DNA of 64,000 nucleotides from JANQKX01 sp039028695 (lineage in GTDB: Bacteria > Pseudomonadota > Alphaproteobacteria > Kiloniellales > Kiloniellaceae). This document shows, piece by piece, positions 1 to 8,387 of this stretch (position 1 is the stretch's first letter; each line of letters opens with the position of its first letter). Position numbers and translations under genes: made by a program. The stretch lies in contig JBCCHN010000009.1 of assembly GCA_039028695.1 (NCBI GenBank), positions 16,134 to 80,133 of the forward strand. Direction: 5' to 3'. The notes under the pieces are model-generated. The model worked only from the letters and a program-made list of their open reading frames with translations, had not been told where the DNA came from and searched no databases.

Positions 1-818
1 GTTCTGCGATAGGTGGTTCTGCGACAGATGCCGCGCAAACGGGTGGACCGGAGACCGGCCGGCCGGCTCCCCTGGTCGAAGGCAGTGGCCCCGCTTGGCA
101 GCGCTTTGCCCGGCCCTTCGATCCCGCCGATTCCCGGCCGAGAATCGCTATTGTCATCACGGGGCTGGGCCTTTCGGATCAGTTTACCGAAGCGGCCATC
201 GACCTTCTTCCACCCGAGATTACCCTGTCTTTTTCCCCCTATGCCATCGGTTTGGACAAGTGGATCTCGAGGGCGCGTGATCGGGGTCATGAGGTGATGA
301 TCGACTTACCCCTGGAGCCCTTGACCTATCCGGATGACGATCCTGGTTCCTTAACCCTCCTTACGGCCCTGCCCACCGGTGAAAACCTGTCCCGGCTCGA
401 GACGATCTTAGGCAAGGGGGACAAGCTAGTAGGCTTGGCGGGCTACATGGGATCCCGATTTTCGGCCACACGCGAGAAAATGCGCCCTATCTTGGACAGC
501 TTGAAAGATAAGGGCCTTTTGTATTTGGATAATCACCCCGTGGACAAGGCGCACGCGGCCAAGTTGGCCAGTGAGCTGGGGGTACCTCGGGCAATTAACA
601 ATCGCCTGCTGGATGACGAACCCACAAGCGCGCGCACCATCGACTCCCGCCTTGCCTATACGGAAAGAATTGCCCTGCAAGACGGCTTCGCGGTGGCCAT
701 GGCGCAGCCTTATCCGATTACCATCAAGCAATTGCTCGCGTGGGCACAGGGCCTTGCCGACAGGGGCTTGGCGTTGGCTCCGCTAACGGCCGTCGCCGAT
801 AGCCAGCCCTTGAGGTGA
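1..818 (+). CDS. Divergent polysaccharide deacetylase family protein (5' truncated)
   Basis: The reading frame is open from the first bases of the window (first full codon at position 3), so the N-terminus lies outside; 271 residues are visible. An apparent ATG at 252 is internal: conserved sequence lies upstream of it, including RPRIAIVITGLGLS, the typical start of the catalytic domain of the DUF610/YibQ family. Later it has VMIDLPLEP and GYMGSRFS, which match the family's metal-site and MGS(R) regions. The family has a NodB-like fold and is envelope-associated, but its substrate is poorly known. The visible N-terminal part before the domain is a Gly/Pro/Ala-rich linker, which suggests a membrane anchor or signal sequence further upstream. 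It ends 3 nt before rppH, so the two are probably co-transcribed; this pairing is common in alphaproteobacteria. Confidence 0.85.
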   Translation, partial: SAIGGSATDAAQTGGPETGRPAPLVEGSGPAWQRFARPFDPADSRPRIAIVITGLGLSDQFTEAAIDLLPPEITLSFSPYAIGLDKWISRARDRGHEVMIDLPLEPLTYPDDDPGSLTLLTALPTGENLSRLETILGKGDKLVGLAGYMGSRFSATREKMRPILDSLKDKGLLYLDNHPVDKAHAAKLASELGVPRAINNRLLDDEPTSARTIDSRLAYTERIALQDGFAVAMAQPYPITIKQLLAWAQGLADRGLALAPLTAVADSQPLR

Positions 819-821
819 CCG

Positions 822-1343
822 GTGGCCCCTAAAAGTAAGACACCGAAGCCCCAAGTCTCTGTGGAACTACTGCCTTACCGACCCTGTGTCGGAATTACGC
901 TCATCAATCGTGAGGGTCGGGTTTTTGTCGCGCGGCGCATTGATGCCCAGGTAGAGGCCTGGCAGATGCCCCAAGGCGGCATCGACCCGGGCGAATTACC
1001 CCCGGCGGCGGCGCTGCGGGAGCTTGAGGAGGAAATCGGCACCGCCAACGCTGAAATCATTGGCGAAAGCCGGGACTGGTGGCACTACGATCTGCCGCCG
1101 GAGCTGGTTGGCAAGGTTTGGAAGGGTCGTTACCGGGGCCAACAGCAGAAATGGTTCGCGATGCGTTATCTGGGGAGCGATGACGATATTGATATCAATA
1201 CCGAGCATCCGGAATTTAACGCCTGGAAATGGGTTTCAATCCAGGCGCTTCCTGACCTCATTATCCCCTTTAAGCGCCGGATTTATGAAAAGGTAGTGGC
1301 CGAATTCGGCCACTTGGCCGGATTGGAAACCAAAGAAAACTAG
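822..1343 (+). CDS. rppH: RNA pyrophosphohydrolase (Nudix)
   Basis: Encodes 173 residues. RppH removes pyrophosphate from the 5' triphosphate end of mRNA in the cytoplasm and so starts 5'-end-dependent decay; related enzymes hydrolyse dinucleoside polyphosphates. The Nudix box is complete (GGIDPGELPPAAALRELEEE followed by IG, residues about 51-72), with the REXXEE core that binds Mg. The start is GTG at 822, with GAGGTGA just upstream overlapping the stop of the preceding deacetylase gene. Length and the RPCVGITLINREGRVFVARR opening match the family. The assignment is secure at family level; RppH rather than a generic Ap4A hydrolase rests on overall similarity. Confidence 0.93.
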   Translation: MAPKSKTPKPQVSVELLPYRPCVGITLINREGRVFVARRIDAQVEAWQMPQGGIDPGELPPAAALRELEEEIGTANAEIIGESRDWWHYDLPPELVGKVWKGRYRGQQQKWFAMRYLGSDDDIDINTEHPEFNAWKWVSIQALPDLIIPFKRRIYEKVVAEFGHLAGLETKEN

Positions 1344-1361
1344 CAAGGGGTAATCGCGTCT

Positions 1362-2177
1362 CTAGGCCGCAACAGCCTTCGCGGCGCGGAATTTCATGAA
1401 ACGATAGCCTAAATCTGCAACCCAGCGGGACAAGCGCCCTTGAGGATTGAGGCCGGCCGCCTTGAAGGTCATGGAAACCGCCCGACGCACATGTTTGGGG
1501 CGGTAGTAGCCATAGGCCCGGCTCATATAGGCGCGAGACCAGCGTTTGCGCTCATAGGCTTCGCCATCTGCGTTGGCGGCATAGTAAGCATAGGCCAACT
1601 CGTCGTCTTCGCTTTCCCCGATTCGGCCCAAGGCGACCATGACCCGGCGCCATCGGCCGATGTTCTCCCGTTCCAGGTAACCCCTGAGGTAATCGTAAAA
1701 GAGCTTGTAATGACGCATTTCATCGGCGGCAATGCGTTGGCATATCTCCTTCAAGACCGGCTCATCGGTGGCCTCCCCCAAGGCCGAATAGTAAGACGAG
1801 GTTCCCACCTCGACGATGCAGCGCGCCACCAGTTCTCCTGAGCGGGAGCCGCGCACCGACGCCGAGGCCTCTAGGGGTATTTGATAACCGTCTGTAAAGC
1901 TTTTAAACGCGGCCTCAAAGTCAAAGGAAGGATCGGCCATCTTGGCCCAACGGGCGAGGACTTCGCCATGCTGCACTTCCTCGACGGACCAGGCTTTGGC
2001 AGCGGCCATAAAGGCCTCATCATCGGCAAAGACATTGCAGAGGTAGGTTGCATAGTCGGCGCCGTTATACTCCACCATACTGGCCGCCTTGATGATTTTC
2101 AAAAGCTCGCCATCCACCTTGTCCGGCTCGAAGGCTGACCAGGAAATATCGTCGGGTTTCCATAAGTTAGAGATCAT
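1362..2177 (-). CDS. Ferritin-like diiron-fold protein
   Basis: Encodes 271 residues. Two EXXH motifs (EEVQH near residue 67 and DEMRH near residue 153), each preceded by a helix bearing a further Glu (SMVEYNGADY and VEVGTSSYYSALGE), give the E...EXXH x2 pattern of four-helix-bundle diiron proteins in the rubrerythrin/ferritin/acyl-ACP desaturase superfamily. No signal peptide or clear membrane segment is seen. The C-terminal third is rich in Arg, Lys and Tyr and lies outside the diiron bundle. The exact activity (oxidase, desaturase-like, iron or peroxide handling) cannot be told. It is convergent with rppH (18 nt between stops) and lies downstream of a LysR-type gene on the same strand with a 143-nt gap, so it may have its own promoter. 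Confidence 0.7.
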   Translation of the reverse strand: MISNLWKPDDISWSAFEPDKVDGELLKIIKAASMVEYNGADYATYLCNVFADDEAFMAAAKAWSVEEVQHGEVLARWAKMADPSFDFEAAFKSFTDGYQIPLEASASVRGSRSGELVARCIVEVGTSSYYSALGEATDEPVLKEICQRIAADEMRHYKLFYDYLRGYLERENIGRWRRVMVALGRIGESEDDELAYAYYAANADGEAYERKRWSRAYMSRAYGYYRPKHVRRAVSMTFKAAGLNPQGRLSRWVADLGYRFMKFRAAKAVAA

Positions 2178-2320
2178 GGTGTGTTTCTCGGCAACTCGCT
2201 GGGGCTATGAATTGCAGGGGCCGACCGGCCGGCTGGGCGTCACGAAACTATCACATAATCTAATTTGGCCACATAGTCCATCCTGGGTCACAGCCAAGAC
2301 AGCTAAGATGATGGACGAAT

Positions 2321-3250
2321 TTAGATGTCGCCTTTTGGGTCCGCCGCATCGCTGATTTGCTTTGCTGCCTCTTCGAGCAACCAGGTGCGAAAGGCCTCCA
2401 CCTTGGGCGGTACGGCCCCCGTACGGGTGAGCAGGTAATAGGAAAAGGTTAGGGGAGTGTTCAGGCTGGCGTCAAAGGGGCGCACCAGACGCCCGCTGGC
2501 CAGGTCGTCGGCAACAAGCTTGTCGCCCATTAAGGCTACTCCCTGGCCGTCAAGGGCGGCTTTTACGGCCATGGACTCCCAGGTGAAGCGCGGGCCCCGG
2601 CTTGGGTCGATGCTGGTCAGGCCGGCCGCCAGCAACCACATGCGCCAGCTCGGCTCGGCTTCTTTCCAATCAATGTGTAGCAGTGTGTGGTGGCGCAGAT
2701 CTTCGGGCGTGCGCAAGGGGGGCGGACCCTCAAGAAGGACAGGGCTGCAGACCGGTGTGTTGACTTGTCCGAAAAGCCGATCCACACGCACACCCTTGTA
2801 TCCGCCCGGGCCATAGCGCAAAGCCACGTCCATGTCGTCGCGCAGCAGATCCACCCGCCGGTCGGTTCCGTCGATGCGAATCTCGATGTCTGGGTGCCGG
2901 CGGCGGAAGTCCTCCAGCCGGGGCACCAACCAGATGGCGCCAAAGGACGGGCCGACACTAATGGAAAGCTCGTTGCTGTCAGTAAAATTTTGAATCTGCT
3001 CAACCCCTTGCCCCAGTAGATCGAAGCCCTGGCTCAGCATGGGCAAGGCAACTTGACCGGCCTGTGTTAGGCGCAGCGCCCGGGTTAAACGGCGAAAAAG
3101 GACCACGCCAAGCGTCTCTTCCAGTGCCTTTATCTGGTGGCTGACGGCCGCCGGGGTCACGTTGAGTTCCTCTGCCGCCTTGGTGAAGCTGAGATGACGT
3201 GCGGCTGCCTCAAAGGCACGGAGGGCGTTGAGGGGTGGGAGACTACGCAT
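2321..3250 (-). CDS. LysR-family transcriptional regulator, GcvA-like
   Basis: Encodes 309 residues. The N-terminal winged HTH (LNALRAFEAAARHLSFTKAA through SHQIKALEETLGVVLFRR, residues about 6-54) is typical of LysR regulators, and PPLNALRAFEAAARHLSFT is the usual opening of the GcvA subgroup. The rest is a periplasmic-binding-protein-like effector domain. It is divergent from the EamA exporter gene at 3470 across 219 nt of AT-rich DNA. LysR genes often control the divergent neighbour, so the exporter is the first target to consider; that is inference. Confidence 0.9.
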   Translation of the reverse strand: MRSLPPLNALRAFEAAARHLSFTKAAEELNVTPAAVSHQIKALEETLGVVLFRRLTRALRLTQAGQVALPMLSQGFDLLGQGVEQIQNFTDSNELSISVGPSFGAIWLVPRLEDFRRRHPDIEIRIDGTDRRVDLLRDDMDVALRYGPGGYKGVRVDRLFGQVNTPVCSPVLLEGPPPLRTPEDLRHHTLLHIDWKEAEPSWRMWLLAAGLTSIDPSRGPRFTWESMAVKAALDGQGVALMGDKLVADDLASGRLVRPFDASLNTPLTFSYYLLTRTGAVPPKVEAFRTWLLEEAAKQISDAADPKGDI

Positions 3251-3469
3251 TATCGGCGATACCTGAGAATTTCTAATTCGTATTTTGAGATCTTATCATT
3301 TGCGCGAGAATACAACTATCTGAGATATAAAGGCAAACATAGTCGTAGTATCTTCATATATAAGAAAATTTTGGAGAGTATTCAAAAATTTCTAAACTGA
3401 TCTTTGCTAAAGCCAACCGTGGCGACACCTATACGTCTCGGTCTGAAGAATGGGAAATAGGGGCGTCAC

Positions 3470-4360
3470 ATGACGGACGAATGTGAAAAGGGCGCGCAGG
3501 GCCGGTTGGTCCAGTCCGACTACTATGTGGGGGTTCTCTTCGTAGTAGCCGCGGCAATCACCTACAGCACGGCAGGCCTTTTTACCAAGGGCGTGACGGC
3601 TGGTTCGTGGGAAGTCATTTTTTGGCGCGGCCTCTTTGCAGCGGCTTTCACAACGGCTTGGGCGCTGAGCAAAGGAGCGCTGCGGCAGAACTTTTGCGGC
3701 ATGGGCTATAGCGGTCTGGCAGTGGGAGTGGTGGGCGCCTTGGGGACGGCGGCCTTCATTCCAGCCTTTAAGTATACATCTATTGCCAATGTTTCCCTGA
3801 TCTATGCGGCTGCTCCCTTAATCGCCGCGCTTCTGGCTTGGTTGGCTATCGGCGAAAAGGCTTCCCGCAGGACCATCGCGGGCTGTGCCGGCGCCTTGCT
3901 GGGCGTGGCCATCATTGTGTCGGGATCCGTCGGCCATCTAAGCTTCAATAGCGACTTGCTAATCGGCGATCTTTTGGCCGTTTGGATGACCACTGCCATG
4001 GCTTGCATCATGGTCATCTACCGAAAATATCCCGATACGCCCGTGGCCGGCCCGGCGGTTTTGCAATCCTTGTTGTTGCTACCCTTCGCCGCGGTCTTGG
4101 GAAGCCCCTTTCAAATCGCGGAATCGGAGGTTTGGATCCTGGCGGCCTTTGGGCTACTGTTCGCCATCGCCTCGGTCACTCTGGCGGAGGGGGCAAAGCG
4201 GGTTCCCTCGGGTCAAACCGCGCTGTTGAGTGCGCTGGAAACGCCGCTCGCTCCAATCTTTGCCTTCCTTTTGTTTGCGGAGATTCCCGGCACTCCCACG
4301 TTTCTGGGCGGTGCGGTGGTCTTACTGGCGGTTCTTCTTTCAATTAAGAGAAACGGCTAG
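3470..4360 (+). CDS. EamA-family (DMT superfamily) metabolite exporter
   Basis: Encodes 296 residues with about ten hydrophobic segments in two repeats of five, the drug/metabolite transporter (DMT) EamA architecture of the inner membrane. The first repeat begins with AAAITYSTAGLFTKGVTAGSW and carries the FKYTSIANVSLIYAAAPL segment; the second repeat ends with LSALETPLAPIFAFLLFAEIP. Members usually export amino acids, their derivatives or other small metabolites by proton antiport; no substrate can be assigned. It is divergent from a GcvA-like LysR regulator and convergent with the LuxR-type gene at 4505. A 16-residue hydrophilic N-terminus precedes the first helix. Confidence 0.88.
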   Translation: MTDECEKGAQGRLVQSDYYVGVLFVVAAAITYSTAGLFTKGVTAGSWEVIFWRGLFAAAFTTAWALSKGALRQNFCGMGYSGLAVGVVGALGTAAFIPAFKYTSIANVSLIYAAAPLIAALLAWLAIGEKASRRTIAGCAGALLGVAIIVSGSVGHLSFNSDLLIGDLLAVWMTTAMACIMVIYRKYPDTPVAGPAVLQSLLLLPFAAVLGSPFQIAESEVWILAAFGLLFAIASVTLAEGAKRVPSGQTALLSALETPLAPIFAFLLFAEIPGTPTFLGGAVVLLAVLLSIKRNG

Positions 4361-4504
4361 GCGGGATGACAACGTGTTTGGCCCGAATGCGAACCGTTTT
4401 CGAGGCGGGAAAGAACCGCTCAAGCAAGCTCAATTGGAAAGAAATCCGCCTACATCTGACCATTAAGCGAAGCCCGGGCAACAAAACTGATTCTCCGAAA
4501 AAGA

Positions 4505-5620
4505 TTACAGCAAGCTCACCAGGGAAACCAATTCCGCCTGTCTGGAAAGACCCATTTTGGATTTGGCTGATTTGAGGTAGTTCCGAGCGGTCCCCAATCC
4601 GATCGCAAGGATGGCGGCTGACTCCGCGGGTGTGTGCCCAAAACCAACGAGTGCGGTCACCTGGGCTTCCGAGGCGGTCAAACCGTAAGCTTCACGCAAC
4701 GCAGCGAGCACGCTTTTAGGGGGCAAGTTCGGCTTCCGCCATAAGGTAACCACAGCAATGGCGGCGGCCGCGCCCAGCACATTTCGCGCCACGCCCGTAA
4801 CTGGCATCGCGCGGAAAACGATCTGGCAATCGGGATTTGTCGTCGCCAACACAGTGCAAGCAACCCCGCCATCTCCGCTGAGGGCCGTTTCGAGCGCACG
4901 ATCAAGCCTTGCCTGATCCTCTCGACAGGGTGCGATAAGCCAGCCACTCCTCTGGTCAAAAAACCTGCAAAAAAGGGTATCAGCCTCTTCGGTCCAGCTG
5001 ATGACGGATCCGCGAGCATCAAACTCCAGCCACATCTCGCCACGCCGCTCAATCTGCTTTTTTGCGCCTTGAGCCTCAGCATTCAGAAAGGACCTGGAAA
5101 TAGCCGCTGCCATTCGGATCTTCGGCAGCGTGTCATTTATCCATCCAACTTCTAATGGGCCATAGGGATCGCCGGCTGCGCCACGCTTAAGGCTGAGGTA
5201 AAGTTGCCCGATCTTTGGCGAGCTATCGATCTGGGCACAGGCATGCCACCGCAAATTTCGCGGTCGCAAGAACTCTTCATAAAAAGGATCTTTGTTGATC
5301 TCATCCAATGTGAATTGATCGAAATCGGTCACAAAGCCATGTTCCGAACTCGGACTCACGCGAGACAATCGAGGGTCTGGCGGAGCAAGACCAGTCAGGT
5401 ATTCGTCGACGAATTCGGCGATTGTATCGGTAGCGAGGACAAACTCCGAGCGATCCACCAGATTTTGTCCGTCACGGGGATTATGACGCACGAGCGTGGC
5501 ACCGGACGCTCCAGCAGATTTGGCCAACAAGGCCAGAGAGCGCCGCCAATCTTCCCCGATCAAAGCGGACTCGACCAAACGATCCGACGCACGGAACAGC
5601 TCTGCAGGAGAAATCGTCAT
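4505..5620 (-). CDS. LuxR-type helix-turn-helix regulator
   Basis: Encodes 371 residues from the ATG at 5620 (a TTG directly upstream at 5623 is less likely). The C-terminal 65 residues form a LuxR/FixJ-type HTH: YGLTASEAQVTALVGFGHTP, then AAILAIGLGTARNYLKSAKSKMG. The N-terminal 300 residues show no autoinducer-binding motif I recognise; the middle (LEFDARGSVISWTEEADTLF) looks PAS-like. The same arrangement is seen in many orphan alphaproteobacterial LuxR regulators. It is divergent from the secreted lysine-rich protein at 5881 across 260 nt, the only gene it could regulate from a shared promoter region. Effector unknown. Confidence 0.8.
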   Translation of the reverse strand: MTISPAELFRASDRLVESALIGEDWRRSLALLAKSAGASGATLVRHNPRDGQNLVDRSEFVLATDTIAEFVDEYLTGLAPPDPRLSRVSPSSEHGFVTDFDQFTLDEINKDPFYEEFLRPRNLRWHACAQIDSSPKIGQLYLSLKRGAAGDPYGPLEVGWINDTLPKIRMAAAISRSFLNAEAQGAKKQIERRGEMWLEFDARGSVISWTEEADTLFCRFFDQRSGWLIAPCREDQARLDRALETALSGDGGVACTVLATTNPDCQIVFRAMPVTGVARNVLGAAAAIAVVTLWRKPNLPPKSVLAALREAYGLTASEAQVTALVGFGHTPAESAAILAIGLGTARNYLKSAKSKMGLSRQAELVSLVSLL

Positions 5621-5850
5621 CAACCACTCTCTGCTAACCGATTTAACGCACTTTAGCAGAAACTTGAGATAAAATCACGGCCAGAGGTTAGTAGAATTGA
5701 AGGCTAGCCCGATGTCCGAACTTTTTAGGGTGATTTTCCTATTTTTCGGTATCAAGACCTAAGCTGCACGTTTTCGCTGCTCAAAATCCGCTGATTCTGG
5801 CCAAAACAGTCCTATTTGGGACTAGGAGCCCGTTGCAATTCGCCAATAGA

Positions 5851-5866
5851 GTTAACCTTTGTTAAC
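5851..5866. promoter_or_regulatory. Paired GTTAAC palindromes, CtrA-box-like
   Basis: GTTAAC, CTTT, GTTAAC lies just upstream of the ribosome binding site (GAGGGAG) of the gene at 5881. It resembles the alphaproteobacterial CtrA site TTAA-N7-TTAA but has a 6-nt spacer, so it may be a variant site, the operator of another dimeric regulator such as the divergent LuxR-type protein, or chance. Confidence 0.25.
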
Positions 5867-5880
5867 GAGGGAGACTGGCG

Positions 5881-7668
5881 ATGCGGCGGGTGATTAGCGG
5901 TTTAGCCTTAGCGCTTTTCGTTGTTCTTGGCACTGTTTGGCATTCAAAAGTTGCCGTTTCTGACGCCAGCAAAGAAACACCACTCGATTTTGATTTTAGG
6001 TACACACTTTGGACATTGGAAGTTTTGACACTCGTTATTTTCGACCTAAAGTCGATACCCGAAAATTCCAATTTGGTTGCAGACGCCCCGGGCCAACCGG
6101 CTGCCCGTTCCAGCGACAAGGCGGGCGGGCCGTTAACCTATCGGCTTGCCAATTTTAACGCGTCGACGCAAAAAGGCGAACCGCGCTTCAATAACCGCAT
6201 GAAAAAAACCATTTGGGCGCGCTGGACCGCTGACCGGAATGCCAAGGTTATTCTCCACACCATCGGTAGCGACTTTGACACAGCTTTGGCCGTGCATACG
6301 GGCAAGAAAGTAAACAAGCTCAAAAAAATCGCGTTTAACGACAACATCAACATTCCCAGTATTTCCCGAAACCATAGCCTTGTTGAATTTAATGCAAAAA
6401 AGGGGACGCAATATAAAATTCAGATGGGTAGCAAATCCGGGGACGAAGGCATTGTTCTGCTCACTGGATCGATGGTGCCCAAAGCCGGCGGACTGAGTGT
6501 TTTCCTTGCCCAGGTCGACGGCACCAACTATAGCGGCCGAAACTATACCTGCGTGATCAGCGACGTTGAGGACAATAACTGCGGCGATCCGACCTTTGTT
6601 TTGCACAATAGCAGCAAAAAGAAGATTACGGTTACCGCCGACCATTCTTTGGGGCCGAACATTGATAGCCCTAACGCCATCACACTAAATCCCGGCGCTG
6701 TAGCCACCATAACCTATGCCTTTCGATCAGGTTTCGATACCCTGACCAACAGAAGCCTTTCCGGCGAATTTATGTTCACGGCCAAAAGGGGCAAGAAACT
6801 GATTAACGAAGTGCACCTACCGGCCTTGATCACGGTGACGGAAGATCTTGGTGCCTCAGATTCATTGTCTGCCGTAATCTCGCCAACGGTAAGAGCGGCA
6901 CAAGTCAACCAACCCATGGCCTTTGAAATGGCGATCACCAATAACGGTAATCAAAAGGCCGTTGGTTGCCACGCGCGACCCGATCGGTTTGTTCCCACCC
7001 AGGTTTTTTGGGCTCAGAAGAAATCAAAGAAAAAGGGCGGATTTGGGCCGATTAACCGCGTATTTTCGCTCAAACCCGGCCAAACAAAAAACTATTTGGT
7101 TTGGCTCGCTCCGATGCAATCTCGTGCCGGAGATCCAACCTTTGCCGGCAGCAACCAAGTCCGCATTGATTGCGCCAACACCAAGTTTCTGGCCTTCGAC
7201 CTTAAAAATAACTTCGATATTACGACACGGGGCTCTTGGATCCCGGCACAGCTAACGGCGAATATCACGTCTCCAAAGGGCGATATCATCCGGGTCCCCA
7301 AGAAAAAAGCTGCTAGCTTTACGGCCGTCATAAAAAATAAGGGTAAATCCAAAGCAAACCTGCGGGTTTCACCTACCTATGGCGCGCCTTTCCAGGACCT
7401 GGACCGCTATGGCATGACAGTTTGCAAACTGACCAAGAAAAAGGGTAAGTGCGACTTGCCGCCTTCTTTTAGTGTGTCCTTTGAGGCAAAAAAGAAGTCT
7501 ACCCACTACATCAAGGTCTTTGTGACAGCACCAGCGAATGACCCCGGTTTTGATCAACAGGAACGGCGCGTCTTCGTCAACGTCTGGCAAAACAAGCCGA
7601 ATTTTGATCTACCGGGAACAAGCTCGGTTATTGTCGCCTCGGACAGCGTGGCGCCGCGGCTGAGATAA
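5881..7668 (+). CDS. Secreted lysine-rich protein with PPC-like domain and Ig-like repeats
   Basis: Encodes 595 residues. Residues 1-27 form a plausible Sec signal peptide (MRRVISGLALALFVVLGTVW). Residues about 110-200 match the bacterial pre-peptidase C-terminal (PPC) fold: KKTIWARWTADRNAKV, then HTIGSDFDTALAVHTG, LKKIAFNDN and GTQYKIQMGSKSG. After it come beta-rich segments with ITNNGNQKAVGC and AVIKNKGKSKANLRV, similar to CARDB/Ig-like modules (about 330-380 and 480-530). KKK and KKSKKKG clusters recur, giving an unusually basic secreted protein. Cys residues in the later part could form disulfides. No catalytic motif and no protease domain are seen, although PPC domains usually accompany proteases or autotransporters. 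Likely a cell-surface or periplasmic binding protein of unknown role. Strong RBS (GAGGGAG). Confidence 0.65.
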   Translation: MRRVISGLALALFVVLGTVWHSKVAVSDASKETPLDFDFRYTLWTLEVLTLVIFDLKSIPENSNLVADAPGQPAARSSDKAGGPLTYRLANFNASTQKGEPRFNNRMKKTIWARWTADRNAKVILHTIGSDFDTALAVHTGKKVNKLKKIAFNDNINIPSISRNHSLVEFNAKKGTQYKIQMGSKSGDEGIVLLTGSMVPKAGGLSVFLAQVDGTNYSGRNYTCVISDVEDNNCGDPTFVLHNSSKKKITVTADHSLGPNIDSPNAITLNPGAVATITYAFRSGFDTLTNRSLSGEFMFTAKRGKKLINEVHLPALITVTEDLGASDSLSAVISPTVRAAQVNQPMAFEMAITNNGNQKAVGCHARPDRFVPTQVFWAQKKSKKKGGFGPINRVFSLKPGQTKNYLVWLAPMQSRAGDPTFAGSNQVRIDCANTKFLAFDLKNNFDITTRGSWIPAQLTANITSPKGDIIRVPKKKAASFTAVIKNKGKSKANLRVSPTYGAPFQDLDRYGMTVCKLTKKKGKCDLPPSFSVSFEAKKKSTHYIKVFVTAPANDPGFDQQERRVFVNVWQNKPNFDLPGTSSVIVASDSVAPRLR

Positions 7669-7924
7669 ATCTAACCGGTAATTCCGAATTTAGGACCGGT
7701 CTTGGTGCTCTGGCATCAGTATGACCGAATTCGCCATAGCGCATAAAAGGGTGCGCTGACAGTGGCCTATGGGGGACCTCTCCTCAGAGATCTCGGCGAG
7801 ACGCCTTACCGGCGTTCATATCAAGGAGTAGAACCCTAAGCGCAGTTTAGCTTGTGCCAGACTAACTTTCGCCGGTCATAAAAGGGCGTGTTGGGAAAAC
7901 CAGCTTAAACCTTTTGACAATTGC
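7669..7924. other. Intergenic region with nested inverted repeats (possible structured RNA)
   Basis: This 256-nt gap between the secreted-protein gene and the atpC stop holds no credible ORF. ATGACCG (7720-7726) is complementary to CGGTCAT (7873-7879), enclosing 160 nt. Inside lie GCGCA/TGCGC, CTCCT/AGGAG, ACGCC-TTACC-GGCGT and GCGCA/TGTGC pairings. A pair of ACCGGT palindromes (7675-7680, 7695-7700) just after the stop of the upstream gene could form its terminator stem, but no T-run follows. The size suits a small RNA, yet no family is recognised. Confidence 0.25.
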
Positions 7925-8329
7925 CTAAGCAACCGCCTGGATCATGGCCTCGGCAACGGCGATTTTCTGCTCAACCTTTGCACGGTCATCGTCGCTTTTG
8001 ACATCCACCAGGTCGTCGCGCAGGTTTTTCAGCTCTTGCTCAACCTTTGCCCGATCAATGTCCCCAACGGGCATGGCATGCTCTGCCAAAACCGTGCATC
8101 GGGCGGGAGTCACCTCGGCAAAGCCGCCGGCCACGAAAATCCGGTCGGTCACCTGTCCAGCCTCATAGACCTGGATGATCCCGGGCCGAACCCCCGAAAT
8201 CATGGGCGAATGGCGAGGCAAAACGCCAAAATCACCTTCTTCTCCCGGCACCACGACCATCTCGGCGCTTTTGGAAAGCAAGAGCTTTTCCGGAGAAACC
8301 AGTTCAAACTCAACCTGCGTTTCGGCCAT
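7925..8329 (-). CDS. atpC: F1 ATP synthase epsilon subunit
   Basis: Encodes 134 residues, the normal length. Epsilon is part of the central rotor stalk and can inhibit ATP hydrolysis. The N-terminal beta-sandwich is recognisable (VEFELVSPEKLLLSKSAEMV, then VPGEEGDFGVLPRHSPMI, residues about 6-46), followed by a short C-terminal helical hairpin rich in Asp and Lys (DLVDVKSDDDRAKVEQKIAV). It is the last gene of atpHAGDC, 58 nt after the atpD stop. No convincing terminator is seen downstream on this strand. Confidence 0.97.
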   Translation of the reverse strand: MAETQVEFELVSPEKLLLSKSAEMVVVPGEEGDFGVLPRHSPMISGVRPGIIQVYEAGQVTDRIFVAGGFAEVTPARCTVLAEHAMPVGDIDRAKVEQELKNLRDDLVDVKSDDDRAKVEQKIAVAEAMIQAVA

Positions 8330-8387
8330 TTCTTTTTGCCCTGGAGATGCCCTTAAAGGTTTGTCTTAGCCTCGATAGGCTGCGTCC

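Noticed and set aside
252..818. ATG at 252 as the start of the deacetylase gene
   Set aside because: The conserved catalytic domain begins about 30 residues upstream and the frame is open to the window edge.
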